The notes: generated by a model from the letters alone, not told the origin. A stretch of DNA of 64,000 bases from Polaromonas sp. JS666 (GCF_900103405.1 NZ_FNHX01000005.1:64845-128844), one strand, 5' to 3'. Counted from the stretch's first letter, positions 43,529 to 54,213 are shown. Numbers and translations are program-made.

Positions 43529-43640
43529 ATTCTATGGGCATAATGGTAACTCGACCCTGAACCCGCGCGATGCACGCCTCCAGGTGCTTCCGCGGTGTTT
43601 CATCCGGACCACTTTCGCGTTTTTGCCCAGCATCCTTGCC

Positions 43641-44588
43641 ATGACCCAACTTGACGCCCTCAAACAGTTCACCACCGTGGTTGCCGACACCGGTGATTTC
43701 AAGCAGCTGGGGCAGTTCAAGCCGCAGGACGCAACCACCAACCCCTCGCTGATCCTCAAGGCGGTGCAAAAGGCCGACTACCAGCCTTTGCTCAAGGACA
43801 CCGTGGCTCGCTTCAAGGGGCGCGCCCTTGACGAAACCATGGACCGCCTGCTGGTGCGCTTCGGCTGCGAAATCCTCTCCATCATCCCGGGCCGCGTTTC
43901 GACCGAAGTCGATGCGCGCCTGAGCTTTGACGCCAATGCCACCTATACGCGCGGCGAACGCATCGTCGAGCTCTACCAGGCCGAGGGCATACACATAGAC
44001 CGCGTGCTGATCAAGGTCGCCGCCACCTGGGAGGGCATACAGGCGGCCGAAAGGCTCGAGCGGCGCGGCATCCATACCAACCTCACCCTGCTGTTCTCAT
44101 TCGCCCAGGCGGTGGCCTGCGGCCAGGCCAAGGTGCAACTGATCTCGCCCTTCGTCGGCCGTATCTACGACTGGTACAAAAAGTTCGCCGGCGCGGCCTG
44201 GGATGAAGCCGCGATGGCCGGCGCCAATGACCCCGGTGTCAAGTCGGTGCGCGAGATCTACAACCATTACAAGCACTTCGGCATCGCCACCGAAGTAATG
44301 GGCGCGAGCTTTCGCAACGTGGGCCAGATCACCGCACTGGCCGGCTGCGACCTGCTGACCATCAGCCCCGAACTGCTGGCCCAATTGGCGGCTTCCGAGG
44401 CGCCGCTGTCGCGCGCACTCGACGCCAAGGCTGCGGCCGCGCTGGACTTGCCCGCCGTCAATTACGACGAAGCGGGTTTTCGCTACGCGCTCAATGAAGA
44501 CGCCATGGCCACCGAAAAGCTGGCCGAGGGCATACGCGCCTTCGCGGCCGACGCCGTGAAGCTCGAACAACTGATGCTGGCAGCCTGA
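43641..44588 (+). CDS. tal: Transaldolase
   Basis: 315 residues from the ATG at 43641. The Schiff-base lysine is in [11 protein letters not shown] near residue 131, and [10 protein letters not shown] near residue 32 is the family's first signature. It transfers dihydroxyacetone units in the non-oxidative pentose-phosphate pathway. It is followed 3 bases later by pgi. Confidence 0.97.
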   Translation: MTQLDALKQFTTVVADTGDFKQLGQFKPQDATTNPSLILKAVQKADYQPLLKDTVARFKGRALDETMDRLLVRFGCEILSIIPGRVSTEVDARLSFDANATYTRGERIVELYQAEGIHIDRVLIKVAATWEGIQAAERLERRGIHTNLTLLFSFAQAVACGQAKVQLISPFVGRIYDWYKKFAGAAWDEAAMAGANDPGVKSVREIYNHYKHFGIATEVMGASFRNVGQITALAGCDLLTISPELLAQLAASEAPLSRALDAKAAAALDLPAVNYDEAGFRYALNEDAMATEKLAEGIRAFAADAVKLEQLMLAA

Positions 44589-44591
44589 GGC

Positions 44592-46139
44592 ATGGCCGTG
44601 CAGCCAAGACCCCGCTGCGACCGCACGCCGGCCTGGGCCGCGCTGCAGGCCTGCTTCGACGCCCAGGGAAAATCCTTTGACCTGCGCCAGGCCTTCGCGG
44701 CCGACGCCGGGCGCTTTGCGCATTTCAGCCAGGAAGCGCCGCATGTTTTTGCCGATCTCTCCAAAAACCTGATCGACACGACCAGCGAGTCATTGCTGCT
44801 TGAACTGGCCGCTCAATGCCGGCTCGAGCAGCACCGCGACGCGATGTTTGCCGGCGAGCTGATCAACCGCACCGAGCAGCGCGCCGTCATGCATTTTTTG
44901 CTGCGGAGCCCGGCGGTCCCCGGCATGAGCGGCGACTTCGCGCGCGTGCATGAAACCCTGGACGCCATGCTGGCCTATGCCGAGCAACTGCGCGCCGACG
45001 CGGCCATCACCGACATCGTCAACATCGGCATAGGCGGCTCCGACCTGGGCCCGCAGATGGCGGTGCTGGCGCTGGCTGAATTCGCCATCCCCGGCAAGCG
45101 TTTTCACTTTGTCTCCAACGTCGACGGCGGCGAGCTGGCCGGCGTGCTGCAAGGGCTCAAGCCGCAGAACACGCTGTTTCTGGTGGCCTCCAAAACCTTC
45201 ACCACTACCGAGACCATGACCAATGCGCATTCGGCCAGGCGCTGGTTTGAATCGCAGGGCGGCATGGATATAGGCAGGCATTTCGCGGCGCTCACCACCA
45301 ATGTCGCGGCGGCCAACGCTTTCGGCATCAAGACAACCTTCGGCTTCTGGGACTGGGTGGGCGGGCGCTATTCGCTCTGGTCGGCCATAGGCCTGCCGAT
45401 CGCCATCGCCATAGGCGCGGCGGGCTTTTGCGAACTGCTGGCCGGCGCGCATGCGATGGACGAGCATTTCCGCACCGCGCCGCTGGCGCGCAACCTGCCG
45501 GTGCGCCTGGGCTTGCTCGACGTCTGGTACCGCAATTTTCACGGCTTCAGCAGCCGCAGCATCGCGCCTTACAGCAGCGCCTTGCGGCGCCTGCCGGCCT
45601 ACCTGCAGCAGCTTGAGATGGAAAGCAACGGCAAGCGCGTCGACGCCGAGGGCCAAGCCCTGCCTTTCGCCACCTCGCCCGTACTGTGGGGCGAGCCCGG
45701 CACCAACGGCCAGCACGCCTATTTCCAGATGCTGCACCAGGGCAGCTCGGTGGTGCCGGTGGAGTTTGTCGCCGTCAAGCAGGCCGGCCACAGCCTGCCC
45801 GGGCACCACGCCACCTTGCTGGCCAATGTGCTGGCCCAGGCACAAGCGCTGATGCAGGGCAAGGACGATGTGGGCGGCCACAAACATTTCCCCGGCAACC
45901 GGCCCAGCACTTTTTTGCTGCTGGAGCGGCTCACGCCCGCCAGCCTGGGCGCGCTGGTCGCGCTGCAGGAGCACCGCGTGTTCGTCAGCGGCGCTGTCTG
46001 GGGCATCAACAGCTTCGACCAGTGGGGTGTCGAGCTCGGCAAGGTGCTGGCCAGGGACATCGAGCCGCGCCTGCAAAGCGGCGACCTGTCCGGCCTTGAC
46101 GGCTCGACGGCCGGCCTGCTGCGCAAAATTGCCGGCTGA
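44592..46139 (+). CDS. pgi: Glucose-6-phosphate isomerase
   Basis: 515 residues. The I-G-G-S-D-L-G-P-Q-M loop near residue 155, S-K-T-F-T-T-x-E-T (phosphate site) near 205, G-G-R-Y-S-L-W-S near 262 and the C-terminal G-I-N-S-F-D-Q-W-G-V-E-L-G-K signature are diagnostic. It interconverts glucose and fructose 6-phosphates. The ATG at 44592 follows the tal stop by 3 bases, so the two form an operon. Confidence 0.98.
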   Translation: MAVQPRPRCDRTPAWAALQACFDAQGKSFDLRQAFAADAGRFAHFSQEAPHVFADLSKNLIDTTSESLLLELAAQCRLEQHRDAMFAGELINRTEQRAVMHFLLRSPAVPGMSGDFARVHETLDAMLAYAEQLRADAAITDIVNIGIGGSDLGPQMAVLALAEFAIPGKRFHFVSNVDGGELAGVLQGLKPQNTLFLVASKTFTTTETMTNAHSARRWFESQGGMDIGRHFAALTTNVAAANAFGIKTTFGFWDWVGGRYSLWSAIGLPIAIAIGAAGFCELLAGAHAMDEHFRTAPLARNLPVRLGLLDVWYRNFHGFSSRSIAPYSSALRRLPAYLQQLEMESNGKRVDAEGQALPFATSPVLWGEPGTNGQHAYFQMLHQGSSVVPVEFVAVKQAGHSLPGHHATLLANVLAQAQALMQGKDDVGGHKHFPGNRPSTFLLLERLTPASLGALVALQEHRVFVSGAVWGINSFDQWGVELGKVLARDIEPRLQSGDLSGLDGSTAGLLRKIAG

Positions 46140-46229
46140 TTTACGCAAAACTGTGCTTTTTTCCCTGACGGGAGTGCGCGGTTTCGTGGTCAACTTGCCG
46201 CTTCGCTGATTTTTCGATGACTTCGCATC

Positions 46230-47102
46230 ATGTCCAGATCCGTTCCGTCCGGCCGAGCTTCCCTGCAGTTTTCCCAGCTCGCTGCGGCGCTGGCGCTCTT
46301 CGCGGCGGTTTTGGCCACCGGCTGCGCAACACGCGCGTCCGATGCTGAGGACTCCGACGTCGAGGAGCCCGTCAGCCAGGGCGGCACTGTGGGTGTGGCC
46401 GAAGGGGTGACCGGCACGGCCTGGGCCGAGATGTCGGCGCCGCCCAAAGCCGGCGAACTCAAGCCCGACGACCTCAAGTGGGAGATATTCCGCGTGCCCG
46501 GCAAGCAGCCGGCCAGCTACAGCTATGTGCGCCATGAGGGCCGCGACGCGGTGCTCGCCAAGGTCGAGGCTTCCGGCAGCATCTTGCGCCATCGCCACCG
46601 CATCGAACCGGACCAGCTCGGCCTGGTGCGCTTTTCCTGGAACGTGCCCAACGCGGGCTCGGGTGCCAACCTCACGCTGCCGCAGCTCGAGGATGTGCCG
46701 GTACGGGTGGTGCTCGCCTTCGAAGGCGACCGCTCGCGGCTGTCGATGAAAAATGCCATGCTGTCGGAGCTGAGCCGCTTGCTGACCGGCGAAGAGATGC
46801 CGTTCGCCACCCTGGTCTATTCGTGGTCGCGGGTCAAGCAGCCCGGCGAGGTCGTCGTCAACGACCGCACCGACCGCATCCGCAAGATCGTCGTCGACTC
46901 GGGCGACCATGGCTACAACGAATGGCGCAGCTACGAGCGCGACATCCGCGCCGACTACCGCAAGGCTTTTGGCGAAGACCCGGGCGCCTTGCTGAGCTTC
47001 GCGGTCTTTACCGAAGGTGAAAGAAACGAAGGCCAGCTGCAGGCCTTCTACGGGCCGCTCAAGCTCATACCGGCTTCGGCCTCGGCTGTCGCGAGCAAGT
47101 AG
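46230..47102 (+). CDS. DUF3047 lipoprotein, copy 2
   Basis: 290 residues. The signal segment ends L-A-T-G-C, a probable lipobox. The core shares with copy 1 the segments F-S-W-x-V-P, R-V-V-L-A-F-E-G-D-R-S, K-N-A-M-L-S-E-L, R-T-D-R-I-R-K and Y-E-R-D-I-R-A-D-Y. The N-terminal 55 residues after the Cys are acidic and low-complexity, a likely linker from the membrane. It is the last plus-strand gene of the block and converges on ompW. Confidence 0.8.
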   Translation: MSRSVPSGRASLQFSQLAAALALFAAVLATGCATRASDAEDSDVEEPVSQGGTVGVAEGVTGTAWAEMSAPPKAGELKPDDLKWEIFRVPGKQPASYSYVRHEGRDAVLAKVEASGSILRHRHRIEPDQLGLVRFSWNVPNAGSGANLTLPQLEDVPVRVVLAFEGDRSRLSMKNAMLSELSRLLTGEEMPFATLVYSWSRVKQPGEVVVNDRTDRIRKIVVDSGDHGYNEWRSYERDIRADYRKAFGEDPGALLSFAVFTEGERNEGQLQAFYGPLKLIPASASAVASK

Positions 47103-47120
47103 CGCCGCGTCAGGGCCCGC

Positions 47121-47789
47121 TCAAAATTTGTAGCCCAGCTGCAGGGTGAAGCAGTTCGGGTCCAGCACCACGTCAATCGTTTGGCCCGTACTCAGCGTGC
47201 CGCGGGTTTTCAGCAGGGTCTTGGTGTAGCTACCCTCCAAAAACCACTTGTCATTGAGGTTGTAGACGCCTCCGACCTGGAAGGACGGGGCCAGCTTGGA
47301 TTTGAAGGACACGCCGGTGGGCGGGCCGCCGGGGTTGGTCAGCGCGGTCAGCAGGGCGCTGCCCTGCTCCTTGTAAAACCGCACATACGACAGGCCGGCG
47401 CCCAGGTAGGGCCGGAACCGTGCTTCGGCCTCGAAAAAGCGGTACTGGCCTATCAGCGTGACCGGAAGGGCCCGGGTGTCGGCCACCTTGCCGAAACCCG
47501 CGAGCGTGCCGTCGCCGGTGACGTCATGCCGGAAACCCAGGCCTAGCGGCAGGTGCAGGTTGAGGTGCTCGGTGGCCATGTAGTTGATCGCGCCCGTCAC
47601 CCGGGTGTCGTTGCTGACGCCCACACGCACGTTGGGTATGTTGCCCGTCAGTGTGCCGCTGTCCACGGAGGGTTTGATGCGCGTGACGCCCGCCGACAAA
47701 GACCAGGTGCCGGCCTGTTGCGCGAAAGCGGGGAACGTGGACACGGCCATGATGGCCGCGGCAATCAGGTGTTGTCTGGAAAGGGGCAT
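47121..47789 (-). CDS. ompW: OmpW-family outer-membrane beta-barrel protein
   Basis: 222 residues from the ATG ending at 47789. A signal peptide of about 22 residues ends A-F-A. The early strand (G-T-W-S-L-S-A-G-V-T-R-I-K-P), F-R-P-Y-L-G-A-G-L-S-Y, W-F-L-E-G-S-Y and the final L-Q-L-G-Y-K-F fit the eight-stranded OmpW barrel. OmpW forms a narrow hydrophobic channel and is often regulated by oxygen or stress. It is a single gene. Confidence 0.85.
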   Translation of the reverse strand: MPLSRQHLIAAAIMAVSTFPAFAQQAGTWSLSAGVTRIKPSVDSGTLTGNIPNVRVGVSNDTRVTGAINYMATEHLNLHLPLGLGFRHDVTGDGTLAGFGKVADTRALPVTLIGQYRFFEAEARFRPYLGAGLSYVRFYKEQGSALLTALTNPGGPPTGVSFKSKLAPSFQVGGVYNLNDKWFLEGSYTKTLLKTRGTLSTGQTIDVVLDPNCFTLQLGYKF

Positions 47790-48123
47790 GGGGCGAGTCC
47801 GGTGATGTGGCTGGGTGACTGTTTTAAGGTGTTGGAGGTTCATCCAGGGAATCGGTGTCAATGGTCATGGTAGCGGCAAGCGCCGGTGCGCGCTGGCCTG
47901 CATAGGGGTTTTGTCCCGGCGATGAAGCGCAGACGCAACGGCTTTTGTCGATTGAAAACGTTCTTCGTACAAGGTTTATACGGATGCGTGCAATGTGGTT
48001 TTGGCCCGCCAAATCGACTGCCGCGCCGGCCCCTCGGCCGCCGCGGTAGCCCCGCGAGGCGCGCCGCATTATCATGCGGCAGGGAATTCACCCTGTTAAC
48101 ACCTTGTGAGGAGGATTACTGTC
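47790..48123. other. 334-bp divergent region between ompW and the DUF805 gene
   Basis: No gene seen. It holds a candidate plus-strand promoter (47952-47981), a GCCGCA/TGCGGC hairpin (48063-48080) and GC-rich stem-forming sequence that would give the DUF805 gene a leader of about 135 bases. Confidence 0.5.
47952..47981 (+). promoter_or_regulatory. Candidate sigma-70 promoter for the DUF805 gene
   Basis: TTGAAA, an 18-base spacer and TTATAC. Confidence 0.45.
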
Positions 48124-48483
48124 ATGAATTTTGGCCAAGCCATTTCCACCTGCTTTTCCAAGTACGTCACGTTTACCGGACGGGCATCGCGTCCGGAATT
48201 CTGGTGGTTCTTCCTGTTCCAGATCATCGTCCTGATCGTCACCGGCATGATCAGCAACATCCTGTACGGCATTGCCGCGCTGGCGATGCTGTTGCCGGGA
48301 ATCGCGGTGGGCGTTCGCCGCCTGCATGACATCGGCAAGACCGGTTGGCTGCTGCTGATCGGCCTGATCCCGGTGGTCGGCCTGCTGCTGCTGTACTGGT
48401 GCGTTCAGCCTTCGGAAGGCCCCAACCAGTATGACGAAGGCGCCGCACCGGGGGTGCCCGCCGGCCCAACGGGCGAGCAATAA
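48124..48483 (+). CDS. DUF805 membrane protein
   Basis: 119 residues from the ATG at 48124, with AGGAGG about 9 bases upstream. The N-terminal Y-V-T-F-x-G-R-A-S-R-P-E-F-W-W-F motif and the later G-V-R-R-L-H-D-I-G-K-T-G-W are the DUF805 signature, and three membrane helices are visible. The role is unknown. It is a single gene converging on groEL with a shared terminator. Confidence 0.9.
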   Translation: MNFGQAISTCFSKYVTFTGRASRPEFWWFFLFQIIVLIVTGMISNILYGIAALAMLLPGIAVGVRRLHDIGKTGWLLLIGLIPVVGLLLLYWCVQPSEGPNQYDEGAAPGVPAGPTGEQ

Positions 48484-48501
48484 AAAAAAGCACGCATAAA
48501 A

Positions 48502-48525
48502 AAAGGGCCGCGAAAGCGGCCCTTT
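48502..48525. terminator. Bidirectional terminator between DUF805 and groEL
   Basis: AAAGGGCCGC and GCGGCCCTTT form a perfect 10-bp stem with a GAAA tetraloop; a T-run follows on the plus strand, and an A-run precedes it to serve as the T-tract for the minus strand. Confidence 0.88.
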
Positions 48526-48553
48526 TTGATGGAGCGAGAAGCTCAGGCGGGCA

Positions 48554-50227
<1,674 letters not shown>

Positions 50228-50255
50228 TTAATAAGGGGTTTGAGGCGGCGAAGAA

Positions 50256-50546
50256 TTACTTCTCGACCACGGCAAACAGGTCTTCTTCTTTCATGACGAG
50301 CAGTTCGTCGCCGTCGACCTTGACGGTCTGGCCGCTGTATTTGCCGAACAGGACGCGGTCGCCCACTTTCACGCCAACGGGGCTCAGTTCGCCCTTGTCG
50401 TTCTTCTTGCCTGGACCAACGGCCAGCACTTCGCCTTGATCAGGCTTTTCAGCGGCGCTGTCGGGAATGACGATGCCGGAAGCGGTTTTGGTTTCGTTTT
50501 CCACGCGTTTGACGATCACGCGGTCGTGCAAAGGACGAAGTTTCAT
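50256..50546 (-). CDS. groS: 10-kDa co-chaperonin GroES
   Basis: 96 residues. [14 protein letters not shown], the mobile loop [11 protein letters not shown] at about 18-28, and [12 protein letters not shown] are diagnostic. It caps GroEL. It is the first gene of the groES-groEL operon; the promoter and a CIRCE operator lie about 100-150 bases upstream. Confidence 0.99.
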   Translation of the reverse strand: MKLRPLHDRVIVKRVENETKTASGIVIPDSAAEKPDQGEVLAVGPGKKNDKGELSPVGVKVGDRVLFGKYSGQTVKVDGDELLVMKEEDLFAVVEK

Positions 50547-50641
50547 GAGAGCTCCTTGTTTGAGAACACTGGGTTTTGGGAATCAAAAAGCACCCGCGTA
50601 AAGTGGGTGCTTGTTAACTTTGGTGGATTGACGAGGCCTTG

Positions 50642-50668
50642 TTAGCACTCAATACCATCGAGTGCTAA
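50642..50668 (-). promoter_or_regulatory. CIRCE operator (HrcA-binding site) of groES-groEL
   Basis: TTAGCACTC, 9 bases, GAGTGCTAA: an exact match to the CIRCE consensus. It sits directly after the -10 of the groES promoter, so HrcA would block initiation. hrcA is not in the window. Confidence 0.97.
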
Positions 50669-50696
50669 TCATAGGGGCAATTCGGGGTGTTTTCAA
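50668..50696 (-). promoter_or_regulatory. Sigma-70 promoter of groES-groEL
   Basis: On the minus strand TTGAAA (50696-50691), 17 bases, TATGAT (50673-50668). The predicted start lies inside CIRCE. No sigma-32-type sequence was recognised, so repression by HrcA is the visible heat-control element. Confidence 0.85.
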
Positions 50697-50927
50697 GGTT
50701 GCGTGCTGGAAAATCCTGTTTTCAAGTGTGGAGCGGGAAGCCGTGGCGTGCACTGGGCCCCGTTGCCACCCGCGCGGGCGGCGCCAAGGGAACTGAGCCT
50801 GGGTGCCGGCCATGCGCGTCGATCCGAGCTTGTCCTACACGCAATTCCTCTCCCGCTGACGAGCTGCCGCCCATGCTGGCCCCTACAGTCAAATCCTCTT
50901 CATTCAGGGGCCGGACCCGGCATCACC

Positions 50928-51131
50928 ATGTTTCTAGACAGTTTTCCACGCGAAGAAGCCCAGGACAGCCGTGCCATGCGCCCGGCGCGGGAGTCTGCGG
51001 CCGAGCCGGCCCGCTCGCGCCATCCCTGGCCTTTTCCGGTATCCGGCAAGGAGTTCGGCCTGCCGGCGGCAAAGCCCCAGGCGGTGGGCGGGTCCGGCTA
51101 TGCCGCAAGCGGCAGCAGTTTTGTCACCTGA
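50928..51131 (+). CDS. Possible small protein, 67 residues
   Basis: Starts with M-F-L-D-S-F-P-R-E-E; no strong ribosome site was found. The C-terminus is Gly/Ser/Ala-rich. Not recognised; it may be a chance frame in GC-rich DNA. It lies in the otherwise empty region between the groES promoter and the histidine kinase gene, 19 bases before another small frame. Confidence 0.3.
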   Translation: MFLDSFPREEAQDSRAMRPARESAAEPARSRHPWPFPVSGKEFGLPAAKPQAVGGSGYAASGSSFVT

Positions 51132-51150
51132 TGGATTCCGGCAGACGGTG

Positions 51151-51357
51151 ATGAAAGCAAAAACCAGCGCCGAGCCGGAAAGCCCTCGGGCCGGCGGCAC
51201 AAAAACTCCAGCGAGGCGGCCCAAAAAGACCCCCTCAGACGACTTCGGCCGGGAAGGCACCAACAAAACCATCCCCGAACCCAAGGCCGATGGCCAGCCC
51301 TCCGAGGAACTGGGCCATACCCTGCATATCGGGAAGACGCCTTACACGCGCGGCTGA
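51151..51357 (+). CDS. Possible small basic protein, 68 residues
   Basis: Starts M-K-A-K-T-S-A-E-P-E. It is hydrophilic and rich in Lys, Pro, Thr and Gly, with no hydrophobic core, so it is likely disordered. The amino-acid mix differs from the Ala/Arg-rich shadow frames around it, which slightly favours a real gene. It overlaps the end of the convergent kinase gene by 16 bases. Not recognised. Confidence 0.35.
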   Translation: MKAKTSAEPESPRAGGTKTPARRPKKTPSDDFGREGTNKTIPEPKADGQPSEELGHTLHIGKTPYTRG

Positions 51358-52736
51358 GGCGGGCCTTCGTTCGCGCCGCCCGCCACATGCGCCGCCGCGC
51401 TCCGCCGCACCACCTGCGGCAGCGTGGCCGAGATGGTTGTGCCCTGGGTGGTGTTGATTTCCAGGTGGCCGCCCGAGGCCTCCACCCGGTGGCGCATGCC
51501 CTGCAGGCCGTGGCTGGATGCCTGCACGGCCTGCGGATCGAAGCCCCGGCCGTCGTCGTGCACGGTCACGATGATGTAGTCCTTGTAGCTCAACAGGTTG
51601 ATTTCCACGTTCTGCGCCTGCGCATAGCGGGCAATATTGGTCAGGGCCTCCTGGGCCAGCCGGTAGACCGTCAGCTGCAAGGTTTCGTCCAGTTCCGCCG
51701 GCTCGAGGTTGGTGACGATGCTCAAGCCCGAACGCTGGGCGAACTCGCGCGTCAGGATCTCCAGGGCCGGTAGCAGCCCGAGGTTGGACAGCGAGGAAGG
51801 GCGAAGGTCTTCGATGATGCGCCGCTTCAGGGCGATGCCGCTGTTGAGCGTTTCAATCAGATGTTCGATGCGGGCCGGCAAGTCGCCGTTTTCGCCGGAC
51901 AGCTTGGCCTTGATGCGCGTGATGTCGAGCTTTGCGGCCGTGAGCAGCGCGCCGAGTTCGTCGTGGAGTTCGCGCGCCAGGTGCTCTCTTTCCTGTTCCC
52001 GGACCTGCTGCAGGTGGGTGGCCAGCTCGGCCAGCCGGCTGGTGCGCTCCTTGACCTGGACGTTCAGCAGGTCGCGCTCGGCCTGCAATGCCAGTTGCTG
52101 GCGCTGTCCGGCCTGGTCCAGGGCGGCGGTCTGGCGCAAATACAGCCAGAAGGCCACAAAGGCGACGGTCGCCACCAGGGTAATGCCTATGCGCGTGAGC
52201 AACAGCGAACGCCGGACTTCCGCATAGCCCCTCGCGGTGTCCTGGTTGGTTTCTTCGATGAGCCGGCCGGCGCTGTTGCGTATGGCGTCCATTTGCTCCT
52301 TGCCCACTTCCGTGGTCAGGACAAAACGCCAGGCCTCGTCCTTGCCTTCGTTTTTCATGCGGATGGACAGGTCCATTTCCGCCAGCTTGCGCTGCACCGT
52401 CCGCCCCAGCAGCGACAGCGTGCCGGCCTGGTCCTGGCGCGCGGCGAGCAGTTCGCGCAACTGGTCCTGCGTCTGGCCTATGTCCGCAATGGCGGCCTTG
52501 TAGGGCTCCAGGTACATGGTGTCGCCGGTCAACAGGTAGCCGCGCTGCCCGGTCTCCGCGTCGAGCACGTCGCGCAGCAGCCGCTGGACATGGCTGCGTG
52601 TGAGGTGGGCCTGCGCCACTTCGTCCATCGCGTCCATGGATTTGTCATACGACAGCTCGCTGATGCCGATCAGGGTGAGCACGGCGATCAAGGCGCAGGC
52701 GACGTTGACGGCCATTTTGTGGGGGGTGCTTCGCAT
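51342..52736 (-). CDS. Sensor histidine kinase, NarL/DegS type with CHASE3 domain (orphan)
   Basis: 464 residues. A membrane helix at about 10-28 and another at about 183-200 bracket a periplasmic CHASE3-like helical domain (T-G-Q-R-G-Y-L-L-T-G-D near 62-72). A dimerisation/phosphorylation region carries R-E-L-H-D-E-L-G with His258 (HisKA_3 type). The ATPase domain shows E-A-L-T-N-I-A-R-Y-A and D-D-G-R-G-F-D-P near residue 405. Such kinases pair with NarL-type response regulators; none is adjacent, so the partner must be encoded elsewhere. The signal is unknown. Confidence 0.93.
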   Translation of the reverse strand: MRSTPHKMAVNVACALIAVLTLIGISELSYDKSMDAMDEVAQAHLTRSHVQRLLRDVLDAETGQRGYLLTGDTMYLEPYKAAIADIGQTQDQLRELLAARQDQAGTLSLLGRTVQRKLAEMDLSIRMKNEGKDEAWRFVLTTEVGKEQMDAIRNSAGRLIEETNQDTARGYAEVRRSLLLTRIGITLVATVAFVAFWLYLRQTAALDQAGQRQQLALQAERDLLNVQVKERTSRLAELATHLQQVREQEREHLARELHDELGALLTAAKLDITRIKAKLSGENGDLPARIEHLIETLNSGIALKRRIIEDLRPSSLSNLGLLPALEILTREFAQRSGLSIVTNLEPAELDETLQLTVYRLAQEALTNIARYAQAQNVEINLLSYKDYIIVTVHDDGRGFDPQAVQASSHGLQGMRHRVEASGGHLEINTTQGTTISATLPQVVRRSAAAHVAGGANEGPPQPRV

Positions 52737-52831
52737 GGGAGCTTTCGTGATGGCGTTCTCGAAATGGTGCCGCCGGCCGGGCGCAACCTGCCCGAAATTC
52801 TAGAAACCGGCCCTTCGGCCAGGCATGAAAA

Positions 52832-52849
52832 AGCCACCCGAAGGTGGCT
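52832..52849 (-). terminator. Rho-independent terminator of metK
   Basis: On the minus strand AGCCACC / GGTGGCT stem with a UUCG tetraloop followed by TTTTTC, 56 bases after the metK stop. Confidence 0.85.
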
Positions 52850-52905
52850 CTATGTTGCTGGCGTTTGGTCAGCTGCAGCGTAGGACGCCGCCTTGCCCGG
52901 CGGCC

Positions 52906-54090
52906 TTACAGGCCGGCTGCAGCGCGAAGCGCAGCAGCTTTATCAGTACGTTCCCACGTGAATTCCGGTTCGTCGCGGCCGAAGTGGCCGTAGGCTGCCG
53001 TCTTTTCGTAGATGGGGCGCAGCAGGTCCAGCATCTGGATGATGCCCTTGGGGCGCAGGTCGAAGTGCTCGTTGACCAGGGCCGAGAGTTTTTCGTCGGA
53101 GATCACGCCCGTGCCTTCGGTATAGACCGTGACGTTCATGGGCTTGGCCACGCCGATGGCGTACGCCACCTGAATCTGGCACTGGCGGGCCAGGCCGGCT
53201 GCCACGATGTTCTTGGCGACGTAGCGGGCGGCGTAGGCGGCCGAGCGGTCCACCTTGCTGGGGTCCTTGCCGCTGAAGGCGCCGCCGCCGTGCGGGCAGG
53301 CGCCGCCGTAGGTGTCGACGATGATCTTGCGGCCGGTCAGGCCGCAGTCGCCCTGCGGGCCGCCGATGACGAAGCGGCCGGTCGGGTTGATCAGGAAACG
53401 GGTGTCCTTGGTCAGCATGCCCTTGGGCAGCACCGGCTTGATGATTTCCTCGATGATGGCTTCGTTGAAAGAGGCCTTCATCTTGTGCGGGGTCTCGCTC
53501 TGGTCGGGGCTGTGCTGGGTCGACAGCACCACGGTGTCGATGCTGTGCGGCTTGCCGTCCACGTAGCGCATGGTCACCTGGCTTTTTGCGTCGGGGCGCA
53601 GGAAAGGCAGACGGCCGTCCTTGCGCAGCTGGGCCTGGCGCTCGACCAGGCGGTGCGCGTAATAAATCGGCGCGGGCATCAGTTCGGGCGTTTCATCGCA
53701 GGCGTAACCGAACATCAGGCCCTGGTCGCCGGCGCCTATGTTCAGGTGGTCGTCGGAGGCGTGGTCCACGCCCTGGGCGATGTCGTTGGACTGCTTGTCG
53801 TAGCAGACCATGACGGCGCAACCCTTGTAGTCGATGCCGTATTCGGTGTTGTCGTAGCCGATGCGCTTGATGGTGTCGCGCGCGACCTGGATGTAGTCAA
53901 CGTGGGCGTTGGTGGTGATTTCGCCGGCCAGCACGACCAGGCCGGTGTTGGTCAGGGTCTCGGCGGCGACGCGGCTGCGCGGGTCCTGTTTGAAGATCGC
54001 ATCGAGAATCGCGTCGGAAATCTGGTCGGCGACCTTGTCGGGATGGCCTTCGGAGACGGATTCGGATGTAAAGAGAAAATCGTTCGCCAT
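52906..54090 (-). CDS. metK: S-adenosylmethionine synthetase
   Basis: 394 residues from the ATG ending at 54090 (GGAG lies 10 bases upstream). [13 protein letters not shown] at the N-terminus, [11 protein letters not shown] near 120 and [16 protein letters not shown] near 268 are the two family signatures plus the catalytic N-terminus. It makes SAM from methionine and ATP. A SAM-II-like aptamer lies at the predicted start of its message. Confidence 0.99.
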   Translation of the reverse strand: MANDFLFTSESVSEGHPDKVADQISDAILDAIFKQDPRSRVAAETLTNTGLVVLAGEITTNAHVDYIQVARDTIKRIGYDNTEYGIDYKGCAVMVCYDKQSNDIAQGVDHASDDHLNIGAGDQGLMFGYACDETPELMPAPIYYAHRLVERQAQLRKDGRLPFLRPDAKSQVTMRYVDGKPHSIDTVVLSTQHSPDQSETPHKMKASFNEAIIEEIIKPVLPKGMLTKDTRFLINPTGRFVIGGPQGDCGLTGRKIIVDTYGGACPHGGGAFSGKDPSKVDRSAAYAARYVAKNIVAAGLARQCQIQVAYAIGVAKPMNVTVYTEGTGVISDEKLSALVNEHFDLRPKGIIQMLDLLRPIYEKTAAYGHFGRDEPEFTWERTDKAAALRAAAGL

Positions 54091-54145
54091 TGCGTACACT
54101 CCATGAAGTTTGTCGGCGCGTTGCCGGCTGGGGTGCTTCGGCGAA

Positions 54146-54200
54146 CGCTTTAGCAGTTTGGTTTAATGTCGCCCTGCAAGTTGTTCAATAACTCGGCGAC
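54146..54200 (-). promoter_or_regulatory. SAM-II-like riboswitch aptamer upstream of metK
   Basis: On the minus strand a 6-bp stem GUCGCC / GGCGAC encloses a 21-base loop with the conserved UUGCA just before the 3' arm. It is followed by AUUAAACC and then GCUAAAG, as in SAM-II pseudoknots. AGUU in the loop can pair with AACU before GCUAAA. The 55-base size fits the class. The aptamer starts at the predicted transcription start and ends 55 bases before the metK ATG. A 9-bp stem with one bulged C (GCGUU-GCCG / CGGC-AACGC) shares the final GCG and could be the switching partner. Confidence 0.7.
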
Positions 54201-54207
54201 AGCCCTC

Positions 54208-54213
54208 ATTATA
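54208..54213 (-). promoter_or_regulatory. -10 element of the metK promoter
   Basis: A perfect TATAAT on the minus strand; no good -35 was found at 16-18 bases. Initiation about 7 bases downstream falls on the first base of the SAM-II-like element. Confidence 0.7.

Noticed and set aside
44790..46910. A 706-codon open frame antisense to pgi and the DUF3047 gene
   Set aside because: It covers two convincing genes in the antiphase frame and has low-complexity composition; no motif was seen.
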